Part shown: positions 46,654-57,929 of the stretch, piece after piece
Layout: each line of letters opens with the position of its first letter
Position numbering within the stretch: position 1 is the first letter of the stretch
Origin: Carnegiea gigantea
Lineage: Eukaryota > Streptophyta > Magnoliopsida > Caryophyllales > Cactaceae
Direction of reading: 5' to 3'
Length of the DNA: 64,000 nucleotides
Assembly: GCA_029747015.1 (NCBI GenBank)
Contig: JAKOGI010000531.1
Coordinates: forward strand, 124,001-188,000
The notes under the pieces: model-generated
Seen by the model: the letters and a program-made list of their open reading frames with translations, nothing else
Told to the model about the DNA's origin: nothing
Database searches by the model: none
Made by a program: the position numbers and the translations under genes

Positions 46654-47481
46654 GTGCTTATGGCTCATAATAAGATGTTAGAAGCACAAATTGCCCAAAA
46701 GGCTAGTTTCTTATTTACGCCCTCAGATAGACTTCCTACCAGACCTGAATCTAACCCTCGTGAGCAATGTATCTATGTTACCATGAAGGAAGAAGAGGAC
46801 TTAATTGACTCTGAGGAAGTACCAATGGAAGAGGATGCAGAGATAATCATGGTTGGTAATAAGGAGAGTAACAATAATCGCATAACTGCCACTTTCAAAG
46901 AGAATGATACTGTTAAGATCCCAACCATTTTCCCCCCTAAGCTTCCTGACCCAGGTAGTTTTTCTATCCCTTACATTATAGGAAAGGTAGAAATTGAGAG
47001 AAGTCTATGTGATCTAGGTACAAGTGTCAGTATAATGCCCTATTCTTTGTTTCATAAGCTGCACCTAGGACTGTTACTAGCCGCATCTTTTTCACTACAA
47101 TTAACTGATGATTCTGTGACGCAACCTATAAGCAAATTGGATAATGTGCCAGTCAATATAGGAGACATTTTGGTGTTGGAGGACTTTATTATAGTTGATA
47201 TGCCTGAAACTGACGATGTCCAAATTATCCTAGGTCGGCCCATTTTGGCGACAGATAGTTTCCACATTGATGTAAGAGATGGTCGTGTATCTTTTGAGGT
47301 GCAAGGGCACTTTGCTGTGTTTAATTATAAGAAAGAGGATATGGTTTCTCCTCATTCTTCTATATTGGATGAATTACCCCTTTCCCCTGAGATTGATATG
47401 GAGAATGTCTGGAATTGTGAAAATTCTCTTGATTCTAACTGGATTTCTTATGAGAACCCTACCAAGGGTATGTTAAAGTAG
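46654..47481 (+). CDS. Athila protease-containing Pol N-terminus
   Basis: A 275-codon frame with the retropepsin-like domain: VEIERSLCDLGTSVSIMPYS (active site in the DLG form usual in Athila) and IILGRPILATDSFHIDVRDG. It would process the Gag-Pol precursor. The frame stops at TAG 47479-47481 before reverse transcriptase. The sequence to 47640 is further open but frame-interrupted (RFAQTILSIPP near 47565). Confidence 0.8.
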   Translation: MLMAHNKMLEAQIAQKASFLFTPSDRLPTRPESNPREQCIYVTMKEEEDLIDSEEVPMEEDAEIIMVGNKESNNNRITATFKENDTVKIPTIFPPKLPDPGSFSIPYIIGKVEIERSLCDLGTSVSIMPYSLFHKLHLGLLLAASFSLQLTDDSVTQPISKLDNVPVNIGDILVLEDFIIVDMPETDDVQIILGRPILATDSFHIDVRDGRVSFEVQGHFAVFNYKKEDMVSPHSSILDELPLSPEIDMENVWNCENSLDSNWISYENPTKGMLK

Positions 47482-47699
47482 AGTTTGCTGCTCCTATGCC
47501 ACCTAATAAGCCCGAGATTGAGGCCCCTATTTCTAATGAGTCTTTAATGAGTGATTATTGCAGGTTTGCACAAACTATTCTCTCTATACCCCCTGTGGAA
47601 GGTTTTGATGTAGATTTTGATGTAGGGGCTGAATGAGTTGATGATAGCCCGTCTGATGGGCCATAAGAGCAATTTGTTTTGTATGCAGATAGTGCGCTA

Positions 47700-47830
47700 T
47701 GGCACTAAGTTATGAAGATAAAGGACATGCAACCAGAACTTTTAAGATGGTACATTCAACTGAATAAGTTTGATTTTGTGGTCCGAGACAAAGCCAATGT
47801 CCATACACTATCTGATTCGGACCAAGCCTA
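47700..47830 (+). pseudogene. Scrap of Athila RT/RNase H junction
   Basis: PELLRWYIQLNKFDFVVRDK, then ANVHTLSDSDQA, resembles the end of the RNase H region (RW...FD..IRDK...V.D) in gypsy Pol. Nearly all of RT, RNase H and integrase between and around this scrap is absent, so the element is non-autonomous. Confidence 0.6.
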
Positions 47831-48483
47831 GAACAAGGGTCAAACTCTTGACCTTAAAAGAGCGCTTCTTGGGAGGCAACCCAAGCTTTCTTTCCTTTTT
47901 CCTTTTTATAGTTTAGATTTTTATTAATTTCTGTAGCTATATATGCGAAATTAAAAAAATTTAAAAAAGAAAAAATATATATGAATAAAATGTTGGCACC
48001 ACGGTCAGTACCCCAGAAATACGGCTGTGGGGTGCCAACTCAAAAAAAAATCGAATGCCAGCAGACACATGGACGGTCCGTGGTGAGCCCCACGGCGTGT
48101 GGCTACAGACCGCGGTCTAGGTTTTTGACCGTGGTGCCTCTTCACTTCCCCCCTTTCTTCTTCAACCTCTCGACATACTCTTTCTCTATCCGCATTTTCT
48201 CTCTCCAAACTCTATAACCAAATCTCACTAATCTTCCCTCATTTCTTTACCATTTGCAATCATTTTCACACCAAATCCTTTCCTTTCACTCAATTTTTTA
48301 TCTTTCTCCTTAAAATCCCTCTCTTTCTTCTTCTTTTACTTCAAATTCATCTCTTCTTCACTCATCCACCATACCCATCATTTTCTCTCTTATTTTTTCA
48401 TATTTTTATTTAATTTCTTTAATTTTCTAGGTTTTAGTTCTTACTTTTGGTTTTAGTTTTGTTTTTGTTTCAAGATCACAATA

Positions 48484-49728
48484 ATGGCACCAAACAAGAG
48501 ACCAAGGAGCACCAAGGAGGTTGGTTCTTCAAGTCAAACACCACCCCGACCTCAAAGAACATCCCGAGCATCCACTGTTTGCATGTGCCAAAGGTAACAT
48601 TCCTCAGCTCCTTGATTTAACGCATCCTGGTCATGTTGTTAAGTATAATTGCTTGAATGAATATATGGTTGTAGCAACTAGATATTATGATGAGGATTTG
48701 TTAGCCCGGTTGGAAATTTTGGATGATATTCGTTAGTTGTTTGCTAGAGTGGTATTGTCCACTTTTTAGAAATTAAATGGCATACATATACGAACCTAAC
48801 CCTAGAATTCCTTAGTACACTCCATGTCGAGGTCACTGGAGGGCCTCAATATCAAGCCGAATATATATCATTTTATTTGCAGGAACAATTATATGAACTG
48901 AACCTAGGTACCTTCAACAGTATTTTCGGCTTTCCCCCTAGGATGGACTTATCACACTGTCAAGTCCCCTGCAAATTCAACTCGAATACATTTTGGGCTG
49001 AACTTTCGGGGAGTGTTAGGTACAGTACCGGTTCGTCAAAATGTACGCATATTGGAAACCTCTACATTAGAGTAGCTCAGCATATCTTGGCTTATTCTTT
49101 GTTTGCTCGGGACAATAGTCTGAATGTCCCGAGACGTTTTGAGTTGTATCTTCTGTCATGCATGCTTAATGGAGACCAGCTTGACCCAGGTTCATTCTTA
49201 GCTAGGCAATTACATAGTGGTACTATTAGCACTAAAGGTAGGATAGTCATTGGTGGAATAATAACTACTATTTTTGGATTCTTGGGTATTGAGCCCAACC
49301 CTGAGAATAGAATTTTCAGGTATGAGCGGCTTGATCAAGCTGCTTTTGAGATTATGAACTTCTGTAAAGTTGAGGCTGGCCGTTTATCTTGGATTTACCC
49401 AGGGGACCGACTTTTGCCACTTCCCAATGTTGATCACACCACCCTTCTTCACCGAGGTAACCTTTATTGGGTACCTGGTGATGAGGAGGTTGTTCGACCT
49501 GTACCCCACCAACCACTCCCTCGATCTAGTCAAGCAGAACCGAGGTCTTCCTCTCGACCACCTCCATATGACTATTCTGACATCCAAGACACCCTTAGGT
49601 CCATTCGAGAGGAGCAATTTTCCCTCCGAGAGTTTGTTGCTTCTGAGAGCGCCGCGCTTCGGGACTTTATCCAAGAGTGCCACGATGAGTTTCGTGGGTT
49701 GCTTACTTCTCAAACCCAATACTTCTAA
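48484..49728 (+). pseudogene. Athila ORF1-family protein, N-terminal half broken
   Basis: The protein encoded between pol and the 3' LTR of Athila elements (function unknown). An ATG at 48484 starts MAPNKRPRSTKEVGSS but shifts frame near 48590. A second piece carries KYNCLNEYMVVATRYYDEDL and hits TAG where Trp is expected (about 48735). From about 48808 the frame is open to the TAA at 49728: EFLSTLHVEVTGGPQYQAEY, NTFWAELSGS, RVAQHILAYSLFARDNS, GSFLARQLHSG and GRIVIGGIITTIFGFLGIEP. The C-terminus (after about 49490) is Pro/Ser/Arg-rich and then a charged helix. The first in-frame ATG of the intact part is 48877. Confidence 0.75.
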
Positions 49729-51616
49729 GACTATAGGGCATGTCTAAAGACCTGGTGAGATTGGCATATCTCCTATGGCCAACCACCCCATCCTCCTCCA
49801 CCTCCTTCTCTTTGATCTTGTTTTCTGCTATTCCCCTTCCCTTTTTATTATGTGCCCACATTGAGGTTAATGTGTGATTCAAGCATGGGGGAGTTAGTCA
49901 TTATATTTGGCGTCTGATGCCTGTTTCTGTATGGTGTGTTTTTGCTTTTTATATGTTTTTAGTGGTAGTTTTTGTAGTTTTTAATTGTTTTAGTTTTAGT
50001 TTAGAAGTGCATATAGTTTTCTTCTAGGTTGCATTTTAGTTTCTTTCTTTTATTAGTTTCTTTTGTAGTTTAGTTTGCATTGTTTGTAGAAGCATGCATA
50101 TAAAAAAAGGAAAAAAAACTTTAAAAAAAGAAAAAAAAAAAAAAACACCTTCGATGATGATCTCTATAGATTTGATAGCTTTCTTTAGTTTAGTTTGATC
50201 CTTTGATTCGCCCGAATAGTGCATAAAATGTTTGCGAATGAGTTTTCGAAAAGAATTCCATGTGTTGACCACATGTTGGAAGTGAAATGATTTTTCTAAT
50301 GAGTTTTTACAAGATTTTGGCATGTGTTTACTAGTGAGCTAGTTTTGACTTTGGTAGATGTTTCGTGAGACTTTGAGCCTTTAGAGATTGTTTATCATTA
50401 TTAGTCTCATATTTCTTTCATGCGTGACTCTTTTTTGGCGTCATTTCTCTAGAACCTGCTTAGATTCTCATTCAAGATCACATTTCGCGTTTGCATTTAG
50501 GCAATATGATTGAGGCAATTTTTTCTTGGATTCGTTTAAACCCCACGGCCAAATGGGCACCCTGGTTGTGTATTGTATCCCTTATTAGCCCCTTTGAACC
50601 TGTATCCGTTTTTCTTGATTTGAACCTCCTATTATAACCCATAGCCAAATATTTATCTTAACTTTAAGCCAAGGCTAGAGGAGTGTTCTGTTCTTTTGCA
50701 TCAAGTTTGATAGGGTGTTAGTAAGATAAGAATGATATCGTGTGGTGTAGGATTGTGAGATATTTATTAATCCCTTGTTTTATTGTACAAAATTTGGAGA
50801 AGAGTTAGAATTTAAAGTTCGTTATGGATTTCCCCCTTGACTATCCTTTCTGGAAAAAAATTAAAAAAATAATAAGTGCTTACAAAAAAAATCACAAAAA
50901 AAGAAAAAAATTTCGAAAAAGAAAAGAAATGAAAAGAGAACGGAAAAAAAATCGAAGAAAGCGGTTAGCCTTGTTGGGAATGCAAGTTATTATGATTTTC
51001 GACTCTTTCTCTCTTCATTTGGGGATTTATTCTGAATTGATAAGGTTTAAAAAGGATATTGTTTGATGCATTGGAATTGTTTAGCTCTTAATTTTTGGCT
51101 TCAAGCTCCTCATTTCCGAAGACATTTGCTCCCCTCTTACCTTTACCCTTAGCCCCGTTACAATCCTATTAAAGTCCTCATGATTGTCTAATGTGTTTGC
51201 ATTTTTAGTGATGATGAATTTGAGAATCCTGCCAAGCTTATGGTAGATCTGCATCTAAGGTTGAGATTTGAGAGAACCTTCATAAATATATACATTTCAA
51301 AAACATGAGTGCTGAGTGCCACATAACTATAGTGAGGTTCTACCGGCCTTACTAGTTTCGCTTGTTCCATATGTTGAATGATTGTATTTGACAATTTGGG
51401 GACATTGCTTTCAAGCTTGACATTTTGGTATATTAAATAGGTTTTTGAAAATTTCATTCCCCATTTTGTTTGTTAATGATTTTTTGTATCCTTTTGAGCT
51501 ATCTTTGAATCAGATTTGCCATTTGAATATTACCTATATCTATCCTGAGGAGGCTGTGTATACTTTTAATCTTTGCATTGCTTGAGGACAAATAATAGTT
51601 TAAGCATGGAGGAGTT
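49729..51616 (+). other. Athila 3' non-coding spacer and polypurine tracts
   Basis: AT-rich with several A-runs (50102-50145, 50885-50960) and no protein of known family. A purine tract, aagcatgggggagtta (about 49883-49898), follows ORF1, and a similar one, aagcatggaggagttt (51603-51618), directly abuts the 3' LTR. The second is the likely plus-strand primer. Confidence 0.6.
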
Positions 51617-52347
51617 TGATAAGTGCTTAGCTTAATATGTACATCATTTTAGGTTTATTTTGTATCGTTTTTAGGAGAATATTGTGCTTTAATTTGTTAT
51701 TTACTCTGCTATTCTCGACTTATGCTTGGGTATAGTTGTATGATGTGCTTCGTAGAATTTTTAGCCTTATTACCCAACATTTACCCTTCAATGGCTATAT
51801 TTTGACATCCCACATGGTCATCAATGTTATGCCACGTCCGTAGAGCAAAGAATAAGCAAAAACACGGTTCCAGCATAGACCACGGTCGGGCCATTGTGCA
51901 CCCCACAGATCGTGGTGAGCCTGTAACTGCTGCCTCTTCTTTTTTCCTCGATTGTGTGGCTGAGATCGATCAAGCTTCTCTATAAAAAGTGACATTCTGC
52001 AGCAGTAGAGAGCATCCAAGATCATCATTCCAAGCAAAGCAAAAGTATAGAGTAGCATAGATTAGTACTTTAGTTTCTTTCTCAGATTTTATAGTTTTTA
52101 GTTTGGTTATTGTGTTGGTGTGAGTCTTGAGTGTGGGAGTTTGTTCTTCAGGCGGTTCTAAAGCCCTTGGTTGAAGGCCATCTCAGTCAATCCCCTTTTC
52201 GCTCAGATTTTGCCAATCGTTGGTTGATTTGTTAATATTTTATCATGTCTGAATTGTTTTATTTAGTCTAGGAATTTAGTAGTTTATGGAAGTGTTATTG
52301 GATCATGTTTCAATCTATACAATTGTGCTTATTTTCTTTATTGGTTT
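51617..52347 (+). repeat. Athila 3' LTR, left part
   Basis: Starts tgataagtgcttagcttaat and matches the first 0.73 kb of the 5' LTR. At 52342-52347 (tggttt) it switches to sequence homologous to 42569 onward. The remainder of this LTR is at 56181-56738. Confidence 0.85.
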
Positions 52348-52432
52348 TGGCATGAAGTGTGAGATATGTGGTGCACTTGAGGAGTAGGATACCCATGTCC
52401 TGTATTCCTGTCCCCTTGCAATAGAAATCTAG

Positions 52433-52875
52433 ATGGGGAGCGACTTTGACGAAGGTCTCTGGACAAGGGTTTTTTCCACAGCTTTGGACTATTTGGAGCA
52501 TGCATCTACTTCGCTTGACCCAGATAAGCTAGGAGAATTTGTAGCAGTTCTATGGGAATGTTGGAATGCTCGTAATAGATTAATCTTTGGGAGAAGGGAC
52601 TCGAGGCGGGGAGGGCTATGAGTTTTGTCTGACGCTACCGGGAGTTGAAAAGCATGCCTGCTGCTCCTGATGAGGGTAGAGGGGCTTGTTGGGTTCCACT
52701 GAGTGCTGGGGTTTTCAAGTTGAACTTTGATGCTGGAAGGGTTGGGACTAAGGAGAGAGGTTGGGGGTTTGTGATCCACGATCATCTTAAGAGTGTTGTG
52801 GTAGCAGGGGTGAAACAGGGCCAAGGATTTCACGGAGCTGAGTTTGAAGAAGCAGGGGCATGTCTCTTCCCTTGA
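52433..52875 (+). pseudogene. Second copy of L1 RNase H-like relic
   Basis: Same pieces as 42711-43115 (GVFKLNFDAGRVGTKERGWG, GVKQGQGFHGAEFEEAGACL). Relative to the first copy it has a short deletion near 52600 (gactcgaggcggg versus gactcgaattggcgtgttttggcggg) and the same terminal TGA. Confidence 0.8.
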
Positions 52876-53716
52876 AGAAGGCGGTCTTGCACAACTTCAC
52901 AAGATTGGTGGTGGAGGGCAATTGTATATCTCTTATCAACAAGCTAAAAGCTAAGGAGCAGCCTCGGTCAACTGTAGGTTTTTTTCATTTCTGATTCTAT
53001 CCAAGTTTTGGCTAGTTTTGAGTTTATTTCTTGGGCTTTTTGTTAGACAGGGAGGCAACTCAATTGCTCATGCGGTTGCCCATTTCTAATCGAGCGATCT
53101 TCATGATAGGATTTGGGAGGAGCGGGTGCCAATATCTATTACGTACCTGGCGGCAAAAGACATGTGTAACTTTGTTGATACTTCTTCAATATAATCCCCT
53201 TCTTTTTCGGTGTGAAGAAAAAGAAACTTTACTAACATATTTTTTAGAAATAGCTAATTTTATCAAATATTTTTTTCTAAAAACAGCTAATTCAAACAAT
53301 TAATATAAACAGTTAGTTCAAATAGCTAATATTTGACAAACAAGATCAAAGTCCATCAAATATGTGTCTTTCAGCAAAGTTAGATCATTAAGTATTCATT
53401 TGGTTGTAGTAATTGAAGTGATGTTTTCCTCATTCTTAATTATTTGGTGAATATAATTCACTAGTGACCATTCTCAATCTTTACTCGGGCTCCTTCTTTC
53501 TATGCCATTGATCTTAACTAAATACTAATATCATAATTTCCTTCGTGCTCACTAAAGTTGGATACTAAATAACCTTAAAGAATACCAATGTTATGGCAGC
53601 TTGCTCTTGATCAATACATTGTATGAGTATAGAAAAGGCATCATATTCTATTTTCATTTTACTAACACATGTTGATTCAATTGGTTAGATATCAATTCCT
53701 TTTCACTTTTAGTAAG

Positions 53717-54998
53717 TGATAAGTGCCTAATATGTATATCATTTTAGGGCTATTCTGTGTCATTTTCAGGAGAATATTGTGCTTTAAGTTGTTATTTTCT
53801 CATATTCTCGATTTATGCTTGGATATAGTTGTTTGTTGTGTTTTGCAGAACTTTTAGCCATATTACCCAGTATTTGCCCTACAATGACTGTATTTTGACA
53901 TCCCCCACGGCCATCCATGTTATGCCATGTCCGTAAAGCAAAGAATGAGCAAAAACCCACTTCTAGCACAGACCATAGTCGGACTGTGGTGCACACCACG
54001 GACCGTGGTGAGCCTGTAACTGCTGCCTCTTCGTTTTTCCTCGGCTGTGTGGCTGAGATCGACCGAGCTTCTCTATAAAGAGCGACGTTCTGCAGTAGTA
54101 GAGAGCATCCAAGATCATTCCAAGTAAAGCAAAAGTATAGAGTAGCATAGATTAGTGCTTTAGTTTCTTTCTCAAATTTTGTAGTTTTTAGTTTGGTTAT
54201 TGAGTTGGTCTGAGTCTTGAGTATGAGAATTTGTTCTTGAGGCGGTTCTGGAACCCTTGGTTAAAGGTCATCTCAGTCAATCTCCTTTTCACTCAGATTT
54301 CGCCAATCGTTGGTTAGTTTGCTAATATTTTATCATGTCTGAATAGTTTTCTTTAGTCTAGAGATTTAGTAGTTTATGGAAGTGTTATTGGATCATATTT
54401 TAATCTATACAATTGTACTTATTTTCATGATTAGTTTGATTTTGTTTTGTCAAAAGTGTTTGGATTGTTGTGAGTTGATTTTTGACTGAAATTTGCTTGC
54501 ATTCTTGAAACAATCGAGTGGAAAACTAAAAGCTGACATTTGGTTATTGGACTACTTGATTAGACCTAACATCACTTTGTCTCGGAAGAGAGATTTGTAT
54601 GTTTGGAGGGCTAGTAAATAATCGAAGACATTGAACTTGAATTAAGGCAAATTAGTTTAAAAGAATGACTTTTGCTTAGTTTAGGCAAATTTAGTTGATT
54701 TCGAAAAAATAGACTGAGTTTTTGAAGAAACTACAATTCCTCGAATTTAACCAATTAGAAGAAAGCACATGTTCATTGTTTTGATCTAATTTTCTATCAC
54801 AACTACTAGAATTCCTAGACGTTTTTTTCTTATTGATTTAGAAAATTTTATTTGCTATTGTTAAATCGAATCCACTTGAACCAGAATTTTACATAGCGCA
54901 TTCTAATAGGCAAGACTCAATACGTTACAATTAGTCCCTAAGGAACAATATCTTTTATCTATATTACGACTATCCGTGAGCTTGTTGTAGTATGATCA
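53717..54998 (+). repeat. Third Athila LTR (within duplicated block), 1282 bp
   Basis: Copy of the 5' LTR including its gtaag flank. It contains the perfect-arm motif ccacggaccgtgg (53996-54008) and is slightly longer than 43955-45220 because of small indels near 54916-54930. Confidence 0.85.
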
Positions 54999-55286
54999 AG
55001 TTTTTGGTACAGTTGTCGGGGACTAGAACTGTTAACTATTGAGTTAGTCTTATGAAAGTGACTAAGTAATTTATTATTTTTTATTGTTATTTTTTGTTCT
55101 TTTTCTTTCTTTGCTAGTTTAAATTACGCTGGTAGTGTTGGTGAAAGTGCTTATAGGAATTTTTCCTAATTTATCCGAAGTTCGATCTTATACGAACTCG
55201 ATCCAGAGATTGAAAGGACTTTTAGCTTAAGGAGGAAAAAGCAAAAGATTGAAGAGCAAAGACGCGAGGTAAGAAGGAATTCGAAC

Positions 55287-55688
55287 ATGGCAGAAGGTGA
55301 CCAACGAAGGACGCTTCGTGATTTTGTTACCCCAGAAGTCCAGGGGATCGCCTCAAGGATTGCTCGCTCTGCTGTCGATGCCAACAATTTCAAGCTCAAA
55401 CCGGTACTCATTTCCATGGTGCAACAGTCTCAGCTTGGCCGAACTCCCTTAGAAGACCCAAATCTAGACCTCTCGGTCTTTTTAGAGTCGTGTGATACAC
55501 TGAAATTAAATGGAGTCTCTAGTGATGCGATTCGGTTGCACTTATTCCCTTTCTCATTGAGGGACAAAGCGAGGGCTTGGTTGCACTCTTTGTCATCTGG
55601 ATGCATAACCACCTGGGATGAATTAACAAGAGCATTTATCGCCAAGTTCTTTCCTCCAAGCAAAACAGCGAGCTTAAGCAAAGAATAA
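55287..55688 (+). pseudogene. Truncated second gag copy
   Basis: Starts MAEGDQRRTLRDFVTPEVQG like the gag at 45509 and follows it through AFIAKFFPPSKTAS. Homology ends at 55678, where LTR sequence begins. The frame runs three codons into the LTR and stops at 55688. About 130 of 332 residues remain. Confidence 0.85.
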
Positions 55689-56738
55689 GCAAAAACACGG
55701 TTCCAGCACAGACCACGGTCGGACCATGGTGCACCCCACAGATCGTGGTGAGCCTGTAACTGCTGCCTCTTCTTTTTTCCCCGGTTGTGTGGCTGAGATC
55801 GATCAAGCTTCTCTATAAAAAGTGACATTCTGCAGCAGTAGAGAGCATCCAAGATCATCATTCCAAGCAAAGCAAAAGTACAGAGTAGCATAGATTAGTG
55901 TTTTAGTTTCTATGTCAGATTTTATAGTTTTTAGTTTGGTTATTGTGTTGGTGTGAGTCTTGAGTGTGGGAGTTCATTCTTTAGGCGGTTCTAAAGCCCT
56001 TGGTTGAAGGCCATCTCAGTCAATCCCCTTTTCGCTCAGATTTTGTCAATCGTTGGTTAATTTGTTAATATTTTATCATGTCTGAGTTGTTTTATTTAGT
56101 CTAGGGATTTAGTAGTTTGCGGAAGTGTTATTGGATCATGTTTTAATCTATACAATTGTGCTTATTTTCTTTATTGGTTTGATTCCGTTTTATCAAAGGT
56201 GTTTGGATTGTTGTGAGTTGATTTTTAGCCAAAATTTGCTTGCACTCTTGAAGCAATCGAGTGAAAAATTGAAATGTGACATTTGGTTGTTGGACTGCTT
56301 GATTGGACCTAGCATAACTTTTTCTCGAAAGAAAGCTTCGTATGTTAGGAGGGCTAGTAAGTAATCAAAGACATTGAACTTAAATTAAGGCAAATTAGTT
56401 TGAAAGAACGACTTTTGCTTAGTTTAGGCAAATTTAGTTGATTTCGAAAGAATAAATTGAGTTTTTGAAGAGATTACAATTCTTCGAATTTAACCAATTA
56501 GAAGAAAGCACATGTTATTTTTGATCCAATTTCCTTTCACAACTACGAGAATTCCTATACATTTTTCCCTTATTGATTTAGAAAAGTTTATTTGCTATTG
56601 TTAAATCGAATCCACTTGAACCAGAATTTTACTTAGCACATTCTGATAAGCAAGACTCAATAAGTTACAATTAGTCCCTGAGGAATGACATCTTTTATCT
56701 ATACTACAACTATCCGTGCGCTTGCGGTAATATGATCA
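55678..56738 (+). repeat. Athila 3' LTR, right part (with 0.5 kb re-duplicated)
   Basis: 55679-56180 repeats 51846-52347, and 56181-56738 completes the LTR to tatgatca. Target duplication gtaag follows at once (56739-56743). Confidence 0.85.
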
Positions 56739-56838
56739 GTAAGGTATCAAACAAGTATTACAGATGGGAAGAGGGTGAGGGGGAACCCTTGTACCCCTTC
56801 CCATTACACATCCATAGTACTCCAACAATGACTAATGA

Positions 56839-57010
<172 letters not shown>

Positions 57011-57527
57011 TGTTGTCATATTTTAAATTCAAATGTCCATACTCTAAGTGCAAGCAGTCTTATCCTTACAAGCTAAGAAATCTATTCCAAATGACCCACA
57101 AAATCTATTCGTTGTCTTTGCTGAAATTCAAAAGTTCTCTCGCCAAGAGGAGTCTCCTTATTCATAAAATGTCCTATGTCATATGAATACGCTCGAAAAC
57201 AAGTTGCTACAAGGTCATACCACATCTAGGGTATTAGCAAAACTTTCAGAGAGACCAATTGAGCAGTGAACTAGGTGGCTAAATTTGCTCTCTATATTTC
57301 TTCTTCTATTTTGTGAATTTGTATTCCATATGTTTCCTCTATTTTTATTCTCATTGACGTTAATTTGGGTAGAACCCTTGAAAAAATGGCTACTTATAAG
57401 CAAGTGAAATAAAAGATTAGAAGCATTTATTTCGCGATTATCCTTTTGCAGCCGCCACATGGACCCAATTTTTACCTCCCAATTAGCGGACTCAGTATGA
57501 AGCATCATTTGGGCTGACTGGCTAAGA

Positions 57528-57720
57528 TTGAATTTATTATCCAAACTTCGGCAACATGAGCTCAAGGTAGCATATATGGTGCTTCAGGGATGCTTGCATA
57601 CTTCAGTAGTTACAACAAGTCATTTCCGTCCACCAGGTGATCTTCAAACTGTGCTAGAATTGGATAAAGAAGTTTATAAAACGGAGAAGAAACTGCATCG
57701 GGAAGCAGCTGACTGTAAAA
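57528..57720 (+). pseudogene. Unassigned gene fragment next to a TRIM-family LTR
   Basis: An open stretch reads LLSKLRQHELKVAYMVLQGC and later PPGDLQTVLELDKEVYKTEK followed by KLHREAADCKK, amphipathic and codon-like, then runs into the LTR at about 57720. caccaggtgatc (near 57635) could hold a splice site. I cannot assign the family. It may be a gene fragment cut by the insertion, or chance. Confidence 0.3.
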
Positions 57721-57926
57721 AATATGAAAGTGGTTGTTGTCCTACATTGATAAAATAAAAAGAATATGAAAGTAGATGTTATCTTACATTGATAAAATTA
57801 AAGAGTTTGAGCATGTATATAAGATTCTGAGTTACTCAACTTCTTGTTAATTGGTTTTGAGTTGCTCATTTGAACTTACATAAATGACTCGTTTTTTAAA
57901 GCCCAATTGATATAAAAAATTCAACT
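57720..57926 (+). mobile_element. LTR of the TRIM family, probably solo
   Basis: atatgaaagtggttgttgtc, ttgataaaatt, ttgagcatgtatataag and gcccaattgatataaaaaat follow the same order as the TRIM LTRs at 32640 and 32959. No primer site or second LTR is next to it. Confidence 0.65.
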
Positions 57927-57929
57927 GAT

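Larger units (their letters stand above)
52342..55678 (+). repeat. Duplicated block (copy of 42569-45900)
   Basis: Colinear with 42569-45900 at an offset of 9762-9778 with small indels and a few percent substitutions. It contains L1 relic (52342-53160), MITE piece, the flank ending gtaag (53712-53716), a full LTR (53717-54998), primer site (55005-55022) and gag up to 55678. The border at 55677-55678 (ag) switches to LTR sequence equal to 51844 onward. Confidence 0.88.
43955..56738 (+). mobile_element. Athila-type Ty3/gypsy element, internally duplicated and deleted
   Basis: The 5-bp duplication gtaag lies at 43950-43954 and 56739-56743, so everything between is one insertion plus later rearrangement. 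Parts in order: 5' LTR, tRNA primer site, gag, protease, a scrap of the RT/RNase H junction, Athila ORF1, purine tract, and the first 731 bp of the 3' LTR (to 52347). Then comes a copy of 42569-45900 (52342-55678), followed by a second copy of LTR bases from 51844 on and the rest of the 3' LTR. Without the rearrangement the element would be about 9 kb with a 3' LTR of about 1.29 kb, matching the 5' LTR. Confidence 0.88.

Noticed and set aside
51617..55678. Two separate Athila insertions, one nested in the other
   Set aside because: The middle copy carries the same GTAAG and 1.4 kb of the same upstream flank, and no second target duplication surrounds it. Duplication plus deletion fits better.
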